Shown: positions 24,212 through 33,678 of the stretch, piece by piece
How the letters are laid out: every line of letters starts with the position of its first letter
Numbering within the stretch: the first letter of the stretch is position 1
Assembly (NCBI GenBank): GCA_963821345.1
Contig: CAWGDM010000009.1
Coordinates: 1 to 64,000 of the forward strand
Reading direction: 5' to 3'
DNA: 64,000 bases
Source of the DNA: WHSW01 sp963821345
GTDB lineage: Bacteria > Actinomycetota > Thermoleophilia > Solirubrobacterales > 70-9
Translations under genes and position numbers: made by a program
The notes under the pieces: model-generated
What the model was told of the DNA's origin: nothing
Database searches by the model: none
Seen by the model: only the letters and a program-made list of their open reading frames with translations

Positions 24212-26802
24212 TCCTCTCCTTCTTCGAGCAGCGCGGGCATCTGCGGGTGCCCTCATCGTCGCTGGTCCCTGCCTCGGAAGACACCTCGACCCTGCTCACA
24301 GTTGCGGGGATGCAGCAGTTCAAGCCCTACTTCGAGGGTCGCGAGCAACCCCCGAGCCCGCGGCTGACCTCGGCGCAGCGCACGTTCCGCACCGTCGACA
24401 TCGCGGTCGTCGGGACGACAAAGCGCCACCTGACCTTCTTCGAGATGCTCGGCAACTTCTCGATCGGCGACTACTTCAAGGCCGAATCGATGCGCTTCGG
24501 ATGGGAGCTGTCAACCGGTGGCTTCGGCTTCGACCCCGAGCTGATCTGGGTGACCGTATTCGCCGGCGACGAGCGGCTCGGGCTCGGTGCGGACGAGGAG
24601 TCGATCGAGATCTGGCGCGAGATCGGCGTCCCCGAGGAGCGGATCGTGCGACTGCCCGCCTCCGAAAACTTCTGGCAGGCGGGCCCGACCGGTCCCTGCG
24701 GGCCGTGCTCGGAGATGTACATCGATCGCGGCCGCGAGTTCGGCTCCGACGATCTGCGCCCGGGCGACGACACCGACCGCTACCTCGAGTACTGGAACCA
24801 CGTCTTGATGACCTACGAGCTGCACGAGGACGGCTCGCTCACCGATCTGCCGCAGCGCAACATCGACACCGGGCTGGGGCTCGAGCGGATGGCGGTGATC
24901 CAGCAGGGCGTCGACTCGGTCTTCGACACCGACGCGTTCGCGCCCCTGATCCAGCTGGCCGAGAAGCTGTCGGGCGCCGCCTACGGCTCCGACCAGAAGG
25001 TGACCAGGGCGATGCGGATCATCGCCGACCACACCCGCGGGGCGGTCAACCTGATCGCCGACGGCGTCGTGCCCTCGAACGAGGACCGCGGCTACGTCCT
25101 GCGGCGGATCATGCGCCGCGCGATCCAGCAGGGCCGGGTGCTCGGCCTCGAGCCCCCGTACCTGGGTGCCTTCGCCGAGACGGTGATCGAGTTGATGGGC
25201 GGGGCCTACCCGCACCTGATCGCGGAGCGCGAGAGCGTCGCCCGCTGGGTCGCCGACGAGGAGCAGAGCTTCGGCCGCACACTCGACCGCGGCACCGAGC
25301 TGCTCGGCCGGCTCGTCGCCGACGCCAAGGAGGCGGGCACCTCGTGGATCGACGCAGCCGACGCCTTCCAGCTCCACGACACCTACGGCTTCCCCTACGA
25401 CCTGACCAAGGAGCTGCTCGCCGAGGAGGGTCTGGCCGTCGACGACGACGGCTTCGAGGCGCTGATGGACGAGCAGCGCGAGCGGGCGCGCTCGGGCGCC
25501 GCCGGCCCGGCCCCCGATCGCCACCAGCGGGTGATCGAGTTCGCCTCCGCGGCGCCGCCGAGCGAGTTCGTCGGCTACCACGAGCTGCGCGCCCGGACCA
25601 GCGTCGCCGCCGCGGCCGAGCTCGACGACGGCGCCCAGCTGGTCAAGCTCGAGGAGAGCCCCTTCTACGCCGAGGGCGGCGGCCAGGTCGCCGATTCCGG
25701 GGTCGTGTCGACCAACGGCTCAGAGGGGGCCGTCGACGACGTCTACCGGGTCGGGGACGACCAGGTGATCCGGGTCGCCGGCCTCGCCCCGCTGGAGGCG
25801 GGCCAGGGGGTGGAGGCCGCGGTCGACCACAACGCGCGCCACGCGACGATGCGCAACCACACCGCGACGCACCTGCTGCACGCGGCGCTGCGCGAGCGGC
25901 TCGGCACCCATGTGCGCCAGGCCGGCTCGGCGGTCCGGCCCGACAAGCTGCGCTTCGACTTCACCCACGGCGCGCCGCTGAGCGCGGACGAGCTGCGGGC
26001 GATCGAGGACCGCGTCAACGACTGGGTCAAGGCGAGCCGCCCGGTGCGGGCGCTGGAGATGGTCCGCGCCGAGGCCGAGGCGCTGGGCGCGATGGCGCTG
26101 TTCGGCGAGAAGTACGGCGACTGGGTGCGGATGGTCGAGGTCGACGAGGTCTCGCGCGAGCTCTGCGGAGGCACCCACGTGGCCAACACCGCCGAGATCG
26201 GGATCGTCGCGATCGTCTCCGAGGGCTCGAGCGCCGCCAACGTCCGCCGGATCGAGGCGCTCAGCGGCCCGGCCGCGATCGACTGGTTTCGCGAGCGCTC
26301 CGACGCGCTCGACCAGGCCGGGGCGCTGCTGGGCTCGAAGCGGGACGCCGTGGGCGCCGCTCGCCGGGCGGCCGAGCGGCTGGCCGAGCTGGAGTCGTCG
26401 GTCGCCAAGGCGGGGCGCCAGGAGGTCGGCGAGGAGTTCGAGCGGCTCGCGGGCGAGGGCGAGGACGTCGCCGGGGTCCGGGTGCTCGCCGCCGAGGCGA
26501 CCGGCGCCGATCAGCGGGCGCTGCTGGACCTGGCGGACCGGATCAAGCAGCGACACGGAGACGCGGCGGTCGTGCTGGGCGGCCGTGCCGACGGCAAGGT
26601 GGCGCTTGTCGCGAGCTTCACCCGCAGCGCGGTCGAGCGCGGCCTCTCGGCGGCGGCGGTGATCAAGGAGGTCGCCGGGCTGGTCGGCGGCGGCGGTGGC
26701 GGGCGCGACGACGCCGCCCAGGCCGGGGGGCGCAACCCCGACGGCCTCGACGAGGCGCTGGGCGCGGCCGCGACCGCGATCCGCAAGGCGCTCGCTAACT
26801 AG
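24184..26802 (+). CDS. alaS: Alanine--tRNA ligase
   Basis: A full-length 872-aa AlaRS. The N-terminus MRSDEIRETFLSFFEQRGH is canonical, motif 2 region is TFFEMLGNFSIGDYF, the editing site is HTATHLLHAALRE with downstream CGGTHV, and the C-terminal C-Ala part is Gly-rich (GGGGGGRDDAAQAGG). It opens the plus-strand run alaS-ruvX-mltG-aroE-pilB. The region before the ATG is inside the divergent hydrolase gene, so its promoter must lie within the first codons of that gene. Confidence 0.97.
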   Translation: MRSDEIRETFLSFFEQRGHLRVPSSSLVPASEDTSTLLTVAGMQQFKPYFEGREQPPSPRLTSAQRTFRTVDIAVVGTTKRHLTFFEMLGNFSIGDYFKAESMRFGWELSTGGFGFDPELIWVTVFAGDERLGLGADEESIEIWREIGVPEERIVRLPASENFWQAGPTGPCGPCSEMYIDRGREFGSDDLRPGDDTDRYLEYWNHVLMTYELHEDGSLTDLPQRNIDTGLGLERMAVIQQGVDSVFDTDAFAPLIQLAEKLSGAAYGSDQKVTRAMRIIADHTRGAVNLIADGVVPSNEDRGYVLRRIMRRAIQQGRVLGLEPPYLGAFAETVIELMGGAYPHLIAERESVARWVADEEQSFGRTLDRGTELLGRLVADAKEAGTSWIDAADAFQLHDTYGFPYDLTKELLAEEGLAVDDDGFEALMDEQRERARSGAAGPAPDRHQRVIEFASAAPPSEFVGYHELRARTSVAAAAELDDGAQLVKLEESPFYAEGGGQVADSGVVSTNGSEGAVDDVYRVGDDQVIRVAGLAPLEAGQGVEAAVDHNARHATMRNHTATHLLHAALRERLGTHVRQAGSAVRPDKLRFDFTHGAPLSADELRAIEDRVNDWVKASRPVRALEMVRAEAEALGAMALFGEKYGDWVRMVEVDEVSRELCGGTHVANTAEIGIVAIVSEGSSAANVRRIEALSGPAAIDWFRERSDALDQAGALLGSKRDAVGAARRAAERLAELESSVAKAGRQEVGEEFERLAGEGEDVAGVRVLAAEATGADQRALLDLADRIKQRHGDAAVVLGGRADGKVALVASFTRSAVERGLSAAAVIKEVAGLVGGGGGGRDDAAQAGGRNPDGLDEALGAAATAIRKALAN

Positions 26803-26815
26803 GCTCCCCGATTCG

Positions 26816-27205
26816 ATGCGGGTGTTGGCGATCGACCATGGCGAGGTGCGCGCGGGGACCGCGGTCTGCGACCCCAGCGGCACGATCGTCCGTCCGCTCG
26901 GGGTGATCAGCCCGCCGGAGGCCGCCGAGGCGGCACGGGTGGCCGCCGAGCAGGGCGCCGAGCTGATCGTCGTCGGACTGCCGGTTTCGCTCGACGGCGC
27001 CGAGCGCGACCAGGCGGCATCGGCCCGCTCGTTCGCCGAGGCGCTCGCCGCCGAGGCGGCGATCCCGGTCGAGACCTACGACGAGCGGCTGACGACACGG
27101 ATGGCGGCGCAGTCGGCGCGCGGCGGCGCCAGCGCGCCGACCGACGCCCTGGCCGCCGCGCACCTGCTCGAGTCATTCCTCGCCAGCCGGGAGCGCGGAT
27201 CGTGA
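26816..27205 (+). CDS. ruvX: Holliday junction resolvase-like / 16S pre-rRNA nuclease YqgF
   Basis: A 129-aa RNase-H-fold protein with N-terminal LAIDHGEVRAGTAVCDP (first catalytic Asp), a central IVVGLPVSLDG strand and YDERLTTRMA with the second acidic site. Its end has ALAAAHLLESFL with the third acid region (PTDALA). Its role is known or proposed in pre-16S rRNA processing and recombination. The alaS-ruvX-mltG-aroE order is conserved in Gram-positive bacteria. It starts 13 nt after alaS. Confidence 0.88.
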   Translation: MRVLAIDHGEVRAGTAVCDPSGTIVRPLGVISPPEAAEAARVAAEQGAELIVVGLPVSLDGAERDQAASARSFAEALAAEAAIPVETYDERLTTRMAAQSARGGASAPTDALAAAHLLESFLASRERGS

Positions 27206-28374
27206 GCGACGGCGCCGACTGGCACGACCCGTTCGCCGAGGACGAGGACGCGCGCGAGCGCGAGCGCCGGCGCGCCGAGCGCGAGGCGAAGCGCCGCGCC
27301 GAGCAGCAGTCGCTGGCCGAGAAGGTCGCTCAACAGGCCCCGGCCGAGCCGCCTGCGGCGCCGCCTCCGCCGGAACAAGCGCCGCCCGCCGCCCCGCCAC
27401 TGCAAGCGCCGCCTGCGCCGCCGCCTGCGGTCGACGAGCCCGCCGCCGCGCCGTCACCGGCACCTGCGCTCGCCCCGCGGCGCCCGCCGGGCGGCTCCGG
27501 GCCGTCGCCGACCGCGATGCGAAACCGGCGCGTCTTCGGCTCGATCCTCTTCCTGGTGTTCGCCGCGGCGCTCGTCTTCGGTGTCGTCAAGGTGGTCGGC
27601 AAGCTGACCGGCGACGACCCGCCGCCGGCGAAGGCGGCGAAGCCGGGCCCGAAGACCAAGGACCTGCTGATCGTCGAGGGGCTGACCCGCAAGCAGATCG
27701 CCGATCAGGTCAAGGACAAGGTCAAGGGCGACTACCTCGAGGCCAGCGACTCGGCGCCCAAGGGCTTCGACCTGAACAAGTACGACGCCCAGGACGCCCC
27801 CAACCTCGAGGGCTTCCTGTTCCCGGCCACCTACCCGATCACCAAAAAGGAGACGGCGAAGGAGCTCGTCGACGCCCAGCTGCAGGCGTTCAAGGAGAAC
27901 TTCGACGGGGTCGACCTCTCGTACGCGAAGTCGAAGAACCTGACGCCCTACGACATCCTGATCATCGCCTCGATGATCGAGAAGGAGATCCAGGTGCCGG
28001 ACGAGCGCAAGCTCGCCGCCGCCGTGATCTACAACCGGCTCAAGGCCGGCGACACGCTCGGGATCGACGCGACGATCCGCTACTACCTCGGCGACTACAC
28101 CCACCAGCTGACCGAGTCCGAGCTCGCCGACCCCAACAACCCCTACAACACCCGGGTGATCCCCGGCCTGCCGCCGACACCGATCTCCAACCCGGGCCTC
28201 GCCTCGATCGAGGCCGCTGCGCACCCGGCGAAGTCCGACGTCTACTACTTCGTGATCAAGCCCGGGACCTGCGGCGAGCACGTCTTCGTCGAGACCGACG
28301 AGGAGTTCCAGCAGGCCGAGGCCGCCTACCAACAGGCGTTGCAAGAGCAGGGCGGTTCACCGACCGACTGCTGA
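27202..28374 (+). CDS. mltG: Endolytic peptidoglycan transglycosylase MltG
   Basis: 390 aa: a cytoplasmic acidic/basic N-terminus with a long Pro/Ala-rich segment (about 45-105), one membrane helix (VFGSILFLVFAAALVFGVV), and the periplasmic-side YceG domain with LEGFLFPATYPI, the catalytic Glu in ASMIEKEIQ, a substrate loop YNTRVIPGLPPTPISNPG, and a final YYFVIKPGTCGEHVF. It cuts nascent glycan strands and sets their length. GTG start overlapping the ruvX stop (GTGA). Confidence 0.94.
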   Translation: MSDGADWHDPFAEDEDARERERRRAEREAKRRAEQQSLAEKVAQQAPAEPPAAPPPPEQAPPAAPPLQAPPAPPPAVDEPAAAPSPAPALAPRRPPGGSGPSPTAMRNRRVFGSILFLVFAAALVFGVVKVVGKLTGDDPPPAKAAKPGPKTKDLLIVEGLTRKQIADQVKDKVKGDYLEASDSAPKGFDLNKYDAQDAPNLEGFLFPATYPITKKETAKELVDAQLQAFKENFDGVDLSYAKSKNLTPYDILIIASMIEKEIQVPDERKLAAAVIYNRLKAGDTLGIDATIRYYLGDYTHQLTESELADPNNPYNTRVIPGLPPTPISNPGLASIEAAAHPAKSDVYYFVIKPGTCGEHVFVETDEEFQQAEAAYQQALQEQGGSPTDC

Positions 28375-28394
28375 GCGCCGCCTACGATCAGGCG

Positions 28395-29243
28395 ATGCCA
28401 CGGCTAGCGGTCCTCGGCCACCCCGTCTCGCACTCGCGCTCGCCGGCGATGCAGACCGCTGCGCTGGCCGAGCTGGGGCTGGCGCGCAAGTGGTCCTATG
28501 AGGCGATCGAGGTCGCCTCCGAGCATTTCGCCGCGCTGGTCGCCTCGCTGCCCGACGACGACTTCGCCGGCGTCAACGTCACCGTTCCCCACAAGCTCGC
28601 GGCGCTCGAGGTGGCCGACGAGGCCTCGCCGGCGGCGCGGGCGATCGGCGCCGCCAACACGCTCAGCTTCGACCGTCGCCGCCGGGTCAGCGCCGAGAAC
28701 ACCGACGCGGCCGGGATCATCGGCGCGATCGGCTCCCGGGTCGATGGGATGCGGGCGCTGGTGCTGGGCGCGGGCGGCTCGGCGCGGGCCGCGGTCTGGG
28801 CGCTTGGCGAGGGCGGGGCGGAGGTCTCGATCTGGAATCGGACCCCCGAGCGCGCGGCGGCGCTGGCGGCCGAGCTCGGCGCCGCGCACGACGAGGCGAC
28901 CAGCGACGAGCGGCTCGACCCCGCCGACTATGACCTGATCCTGAACGCGACCACGCTCGGGCTCGCGCAAGCTAGCGAGCGCCCGCCCAGGTCCACGGAC
29001 CTAAAGGCGCTGCCATTCGCTGCCGATGCGATCCAGGCAAGACAAGTCGTGGTGGACCTCGTCTACGGGTCGCACGAAACCGCGCTCGTCTCCTGTGCAC
29101 GGGAGCGGGACGCACGCGTGATCGACGGGCTCGAAGTGCTGGTCCACCAGGGAGCCGCCTCGCTTCGGATCTGGACCGGGCTCGACCCCCCGATCGAGAC
29201 GATGCGCAGGGCGGCACGAGAGCAGGACACGACCAATGGATGA
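28395..29243 (+). CDS. aroE: Shikimate dehydrogenase
   Basis: 282 aa. Shikimate-binding PVSHSRSPAMQ, the catalytic Lys in VTVPHKLAA, ENTDAAG, the NADP-binding GAGGSARAAVWAL and NRTPERA are all present, and C-terminal HQGAASLRIWTG closes the site. It reduces 3-dehydroshikimate to shikimate, so together with aroC, aroKB and aroQ at 57-60 kb most of the shikimate pathway is in this window. Its stop overlaps the pilB start by 8 nt. Confidence 0.95.
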   Translation: MPRLAVLGHPVSHSRSPAMQTAALAELGLARKWSYEAIEVASEHFAALVASLPDDDFAGVNVTVPHKLAALEVADEASPAARAIGAANTLSFDRRRRVSAENTDAAGIIGAIGSRVDGMRALVLGAGGSARAAVWALGEGGAEVSIWNRTPERAAALAAELGAAHDEATSDERLDPADYDLILNATTLGLAQASERPPRSTDLKALPFAADAIQARQVVVDLVYGSHETALVSCARERDARVIDGLEVLVHQGAASLRIWTGLDPPIETMRRAAREQDTTNG

Positions 29244-31027
29244 CCGCCCCGGATATCTGCGCTCCGTACCCTCAGCGGGCGGCGAGGCGACGGCGCCGAA
29301 GCTCGAGGCCGAGCAGGCCGCGGGCGGTCCCCCCGGCCTGACCAAGCCGGTCGGGGTCGGCAACTCGGCGATGTTCCTGACCGACGTCGTGGTCGAGCTC
29401 GGCTTCTCGACCCGCGAGCAAGTCGACAAGGTGATCGAGGAGGCACGCGTCGCCGGGCGCTCGGCCGACGAGCTGCTGGTCGACCAGCGGTTGATCAACG
29501 CCGACCAGCTCTCGCGGGCGATCGCCGAGCGCTACGGCCTCGACCACGTCGACCTGAGCGCCTACCACGTCGACATGGGGGCCGCGAACCTGCTCTCGGT
29601 CGCCTCGGCGCGTCGCTACCGGGCGGTCCCCGTCGGCTACTACGACAAGCACACGCTGCTGGTCGCGATCGGTCGACCCGGCGAACGTGCTGGCGATCGA
29701 CGACATCCAGATGATCACCGGGCTGCGCTGCCGGATGGCGGTCGCCGCGGCCGACGACGTCGAGGCGCTGATCAAGAGGCTCAACTCGCTCGAGAGCGCG
29801 GTCACCGAGGCCGTCGACGACGAAGACGCCGAGACCGAGCTGGGCGAGGTCGCCGAGCTGCACGAGTCCGCCGACGACGCGCCGGTGATCAAGCTCGTCT
29901 ACTCGATCCTCGGCCAGGCTGCGACCGAGGGCGCCTCCGACATCCACTTCGAGCCCGGCGACGACGAGATGCGGGTCCGCTTCCGCGTCGACGGCGTCCT
30001 CTACGAGGCCGCCAAGGTGCCCAGGCGGATGGTCTCGGGCGTGATCAGCCGTGTGAAGATCATGAGCGAGCTCGACATCGCCGAGAAGCGCGTCCCCCAG
30101 GACGGCCGGGTGAGCGTCAACGTCGAAGACCGCAAGGTCGACCTGCGAATCACCACCCTGCCGACCCAGCGCGGCGAGGGGGCGACGATCCGCATCCTCG
30201 ACAAGGAGCAGGCATTGCTGACCCTCGACGAGCTCGGGATGGTCGGGATGGGGCGCGAGCGCTTCGAGTCCGCGGTCACGCGCTCCCACGGGGCCGTCCT
30301 GGTCACCGGGCCGACCGGATCCGGTAAGTCGACCTCGCTGTACGCGGCGCTCGACGACCTGAACGCGGTCGAGAAGAAGATCATCACGATCGAGGACCCG
30401 GTCGAGTACCGGATCGAGGGCATCAACCAGATCAACGTCAACCGCAAGGCGGGGCTGACGTTCGCTGCCGGCCTGCGCTCGATGCTGCGCGCCGACCCCG
30501 ACATCATCATGGTCGGCGAGATCCGCGACGCGGAGACCGCGCGGATCGCGATCGAGTCGGCGCTCACCGGCCACATGGTCCTCTCGACCCTGCACACCAA
30601 CAACGCGCCGGGGACGATCACCAGGCTTCAGAAGATGGGGATCGAGAGCTTCTTGACCGCCTCGGCGCTCGACTGCGTCGTCGCCCAGCGGCTGGCTCGG
30701 AAGCTGTGCACGCACTGCAAGAAGCGGGCGATGATCTCGCAGGAGGCGCTGCTGGAGTCCGGCTTCAGGGTCGGCACCGACCTCGAGGCCTACGAGCCGG
30801 TCGGCTGCTCGCGCTGCAACCAGACCGGCTTCAAGGGCCGGATCGGGATCTTCTCGGTGATGGAGATGAGCGAGCGGATCAAGGATCTGACCGTGTCGAA
30901 CGCCCCCGAGTCAGAGATCACGGACGTCGCCCGCGAGGAGGGCATGCTCACCCTGCGCGAGGACGGTCTCAGCAAGGTCCGCGCCGGGGTGACCTCGATC
31001 GCCGAGCTCGCCCGGATCGCGTCCTAG
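29236..31027 (+). CDS. pilB: Type IV pilus extension ATPase PilB, one frame break
   Basis: About 597 codons. The N-terminal MshEN/GspE-N domain (LGFSTREQVDKVIEEARVAG, then DQRLINADQLSRAIAERYGL) reads from 29236. The ATPase domain follows, with Walker A GPTGSGKSTS, Asp box, Walker B DPDIIMVGEIRD, His box and a zinc motif CTHC...CSRC. One extra base near 29670 (in GCGATCGGTCGACCC) splits the frame: without it the protein reads VAIVDPANVLAIDDIQ, as expected for the family. The break sits between two perfectly conserved parts, so a sequence error or very recent mutation is likely. It powers pilus extension. First gene of pilB-pilT-pilC. Confidence 0.9.
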
Positions 31028-31109
31028 CGCCCGGCGGTCAGTCCAATCCCGCGGGTGCAGGCATGCAGCCAGGCTCAAGTTCTGGCCGCCTCGGGCCGAT
31101 TGTTCATGC

Positions 31110-32267
31110 GTGAGCGTTGACTTCGCTGCAGTGCTCGGCCAAATGGTCGCCGTGCGCGCCTCTGACGTGCATATCTCTCCCGGGCTGCCGCCCGCGATGC
31201 GCGTCAACGGCCGCGTGGCGCCGCTCGCCGACTTCCCGACCCTGACCCCGCAGGACACCCGCGAGATCGTCTACTCGGTGCTCAACGACTCGCAGCGCAA
31301 GCGGTTCGAGAACGAGCGCCAGCTCGACCTCTCCTACGCGATCCCGGATATGGCCCGGTTCCGCGTCAACGTCTTCTTCCAGCGGGGTTCGATCAGCGCC
31401 GCCTTCCGCCTGATCCCGGACGAGATCAGGAGCCTCGAGGACCTCGGCCTGCCGGCGGCGCTGACCGACTTCACGCGCAGGCCGCGCGGGTTCGTGCTGG
31501 TCACCGGCCCTACCGGCTCGGGCAAGTCGACCACGCTCGCGTCGATGGTCGACGTGATCAACCGTGAGCGCTCCGAGCACATCCTGACGATCGAGGACCC
31601 GATCGAGTTCCTGCATCGCCACCAGAAGTGCATCGTCAACCAGCGCGAGATCGGCGCCGACGCGACCGACTTCGGCACCGCCCTGCGGGCCGCCCTGCGC
31701 GAGGACCCCGACGTGATCCTCGTCGGCGAGATGCGCGACCTGGAGACGATCACGACCGCGCTGACCGCGGCTGAGACCGGCCACCTGGTGTTCGCCACCC
31801 TGCACACCCAGTCGACCGCGCAGACGGTCGACCGGATCATCGACGTCTTCCCGCCTCACCAGCAGCACCAGGTGCGGATGCAGCTCTCGATCGCCCTGCA
31901 GGGGATCGTCACCCAGCAGCTGCTCGAGACCTCCGACGGCGCCGGCCGCGTCTGTGCGACCGAGATCCTGGTCCCGAACCCGGCGATCCGCAACCTGATC
32001 CGCGAGGGCAAGACGCACCAGATCTATTCGGCGCTGCAGACCTCGGGCGCCCAAGGGATGCACACGATGGACGCCAACCTCGCCCAGCTGGTCCGCAACG
32101 GCAGGATCACCCGATCGCTCGCCGAGCAGCGCGCCTCCGTTCCCGAGGAGCTGAAGCGTCTGCTCGGCACCGCCACGAACGGGATCGCCGCCAACGGCCC
32201 GGCGCTGGTCGAGGACCCTGACGAGTCGCTGCGGGCGGAGCCCGGCGCCCCGGCGACCATGCTGTGA
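31110..32267 (+). CDS. pilT: Type IV pilus retraction ATPase PilT
   Basis: 385 aa, GTG start. An N-terminal PAS-like domain (RASDVHISPGLPPAMRVNG) is followed by the RecA-like ATPase: Walker A GPTGSGKSTT, Asp box ILTIEDPIEF, Walker B DPDVILVGEMRD, His box HLVFATLHTQSTAQTVDRI, and the C-terminal region around GMHTMDANL. A GLxLxxxQL-like tail is not evident; instead there is a 50-residue extension rich in Ala/Pro/Glu. Retraction of pili implies twitching or DNA uptake ability. Confidence 0.93.
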   Translation: MSVDFAAVLGQMVAVRASDVHISPGLPPAMRVNGRVAPLADFPTLTPQDTREIVYSVLNDSQRKRFENERQLDLSYAIPDMARFRVNVFFQRGSISAAFRLIPDEIRSLEDLGLPAALTDFTRRPRGFVLVTGPTGSGKSTTLASMVDVINRERSEHILTIEDPIEFLHRHQKCIVNQREIGADATDFGTALRAALREDPDVILVGEMRDLETITTALTAAETGHLVFATLHTQSTAQTVDRIIDVFPPHQQHQVRMQLSIALQGIVTQQLLETSDGAGRVCATEILVPNPAIRNLIREGKTHQIYSALQTSGAQGMHTMDANLAQLVRNGRITRSLAEQRASVPEELKRLLGTATNGIAANGPALVEDPDESLRAEPGAPATML

Positions 32268-32280
32268 GCAGGACGCCGTC

Positions 32281-33513
32281 GTGAGCACCTTCAGCTTCCG
32301 TGCCGTCGATCTCGCCGGGGTTCCGTCCCGAGGCGAGGTGGAGGCGAGCAGCAAGGCTCAGGTCTCCGACCAGCTGCGCCAGCGAGGCCTGATCGTCCTC
32401 GACGTCTCCGAGCAGCGCGAGGCGCTGAAGCTGGAGTCGATCTTCCAGCGCTTCAAGAGCGTCAACATGCGCAACCTCTCGGTCTTCTCGCGTCAGTTCG
32501 CGACCCTGATCGGGTCCGGGATGCCGATGCTGCGGTCGCTGTACACGCTCGAGGACCAGACCGAGGACGAGATGCTGAAGCCGGCGATCGCCTCGCTGCG
32601 AAACGACGTCGAGGCCGGCAGCTCGCTGAACCAGGCGATGGAGCGCCAGCCCGGGGTCTTCGACCCGCTCTATCGCTCGATGGTCCAGGCGGGCGAGGGC
32701 TCGGGTCGCCTCGAGCAGGCGCTCGACCGGGTCGCCGCCCAGCTGGAGAAGCTCGACTCGCTCAGGCGCCAGGTGAAGTCGGCGATGATGTACCCGGCCG
32801 TCGTCTTCGCGGTCGCGCTCGTCGTGATGATCGTGATCGTCGCCTTCGTCGTCCCGGTGTTCGTTGGGATCTTCGAGGAGATCTCCGCCGAGAACGGCGA
32901 GAGCTCGGAGCTGCCGACGATGACCAAGATCACGGTCGGGATCTCCGACGCGGTCACCGGCTCCTGGTACATCATCATCCCGGTCGTCGCGGTGCTCGTG
33001 TACGCCTTCGTCCGCTGGAAGAAGACCGACCGCGGCCGGATCACCTGGGACCGCTTCAAGCTCCGGATCCCCGCCAAGATCGGCGACGTGGTCCAGAAGG
33101 TGGCGCTGGCGCGTTGGTCGCGCACCTTCTCCGGCACCGTCTCCTCCGGCGTGCCGATCCTGCAGGCGATCCAGATCTCCGGCCAGACAGCCGGCAACGC
33201 GGTTATCCAGGAGGCGATGGACGCCGTCTATGACTCGGTCAAGAAGGGCGGCTCGATCGCCAAGCCGCTCGAGGAGGCAGATGTCTTCCCGCCGATGGTC
33301 TCCCACATGGTCGCGGTCGGCGAGGAGTCCGGCCAGCTCGAGCAGATGCTGGAGAAGATCGCCGACTTCTACGACGCCGAGGTCGACGCGAAGATCAAGG
33401 CCCTGACCTCGTTGATCGAGCCGCTGATGATCGTCGTCGTCGGCGTCGTCGTCGGCTTCATCGTGATCTCGATGTACCTGCCGATCTTCAGCATCTACGA
33501 CAAGATCCGCTAG
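32281..33513 (+). CDS. pilC: Type IV pilus inner-membrane platform protein PilC
   Basis: 410 aa with two GspF domains (about 70-195 and 275-400), each starting with a FSRQFATLIGSGMPMLRSL-like helix bundle, and three membrane helices (about 170-200, 225-240, 380-405). It ends typically near PIFSIYDKIR. PilC couples PilB/PilT rotation to pilin insertion. GTG start 14 nt after pilT; pilB, pilT and pilC form one operon. Confidence 0.94.
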   Translation: MSTFSFRAVDLAGVPSRGEVEASSKAQVSDQLRQRGLIVLDVSEQREALKLESIFQRFKSVNMRNLSVFSRQFATLIGSGMPMLRSLYTLEDQTEDEMLKPAIASLRNDVEAGSSLNQAMERQPGVFDPLYRSMVQAGEGSGRLEQALDRVAAQLEKLDSLRRQVKSAMMYPAVVFAVALVVMIVIVAFVVPVFVGIFEEISAENGESSELPTMTKITVGISDAVTGSWYIIIPVVAVLVYAFVRWKKTDRGRITWDRFKLRIPAKIGDVVQKVALARWSRTFSGTVSSGVPILQAIQISGQTAGNAVIQEAMDAVYDSVKKGGSIAKPLEEADVFPPMVSHMVAVGEESGQLEQMLEKIADFYDAEVDAKIKALTSLIEPLMIVVVGVVVGFIVISMYLPIFSIYDKIR

Positions 33514-33529
33514 CGCCCACTAAACGGAT

Positions 33530-33583
33530 GTCCGATGGACGCCGGTACCCATCGCTAAAGCTCACGCCCCCCTGAGTCGAACC
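33530..33583 (+). promoter_or_regulatory. Inverted repeat and sigma-28-like promoter before the secreted-protein cassette
   Basis: GTCC-GAT-GGAC at 33530-33540 is an inverted repeat. TAAAG at 33556 followed after 16 nt by GTCGAACC (33576) resembles the TAAA-N15/16-GCCGATAA promoters of the FliA/WhiG class, with a poorer second half. It precedes a 95-nt leader with GC-rich hairpins (around 33612-33649) and the start at 33679. By sequence pattern only. Confidence 0.35.
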
Positions 33584-33678
33584 CTTCATCAGACAGGCTC
33601 GGCGTCAGGGCTGCCCCCAGGGGCGTGCCCCTCAGCAGGGCCGCAGATACAGAACCATCAATTCAAGGGGGCACCTGA

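Noticed and set aside
24003..26798. 931-aa frame overlapping alaS
   Set aside because: Shadow of alaS in another frame, full of Arg/Gly runs, no homology features.
33541..33678. Second c-di-GMP riboswitch before the secreted cassette
   Set aside because: The conserved GCAAAGCC and GGGTTACC blocks are absent and no P1-like closure was found.
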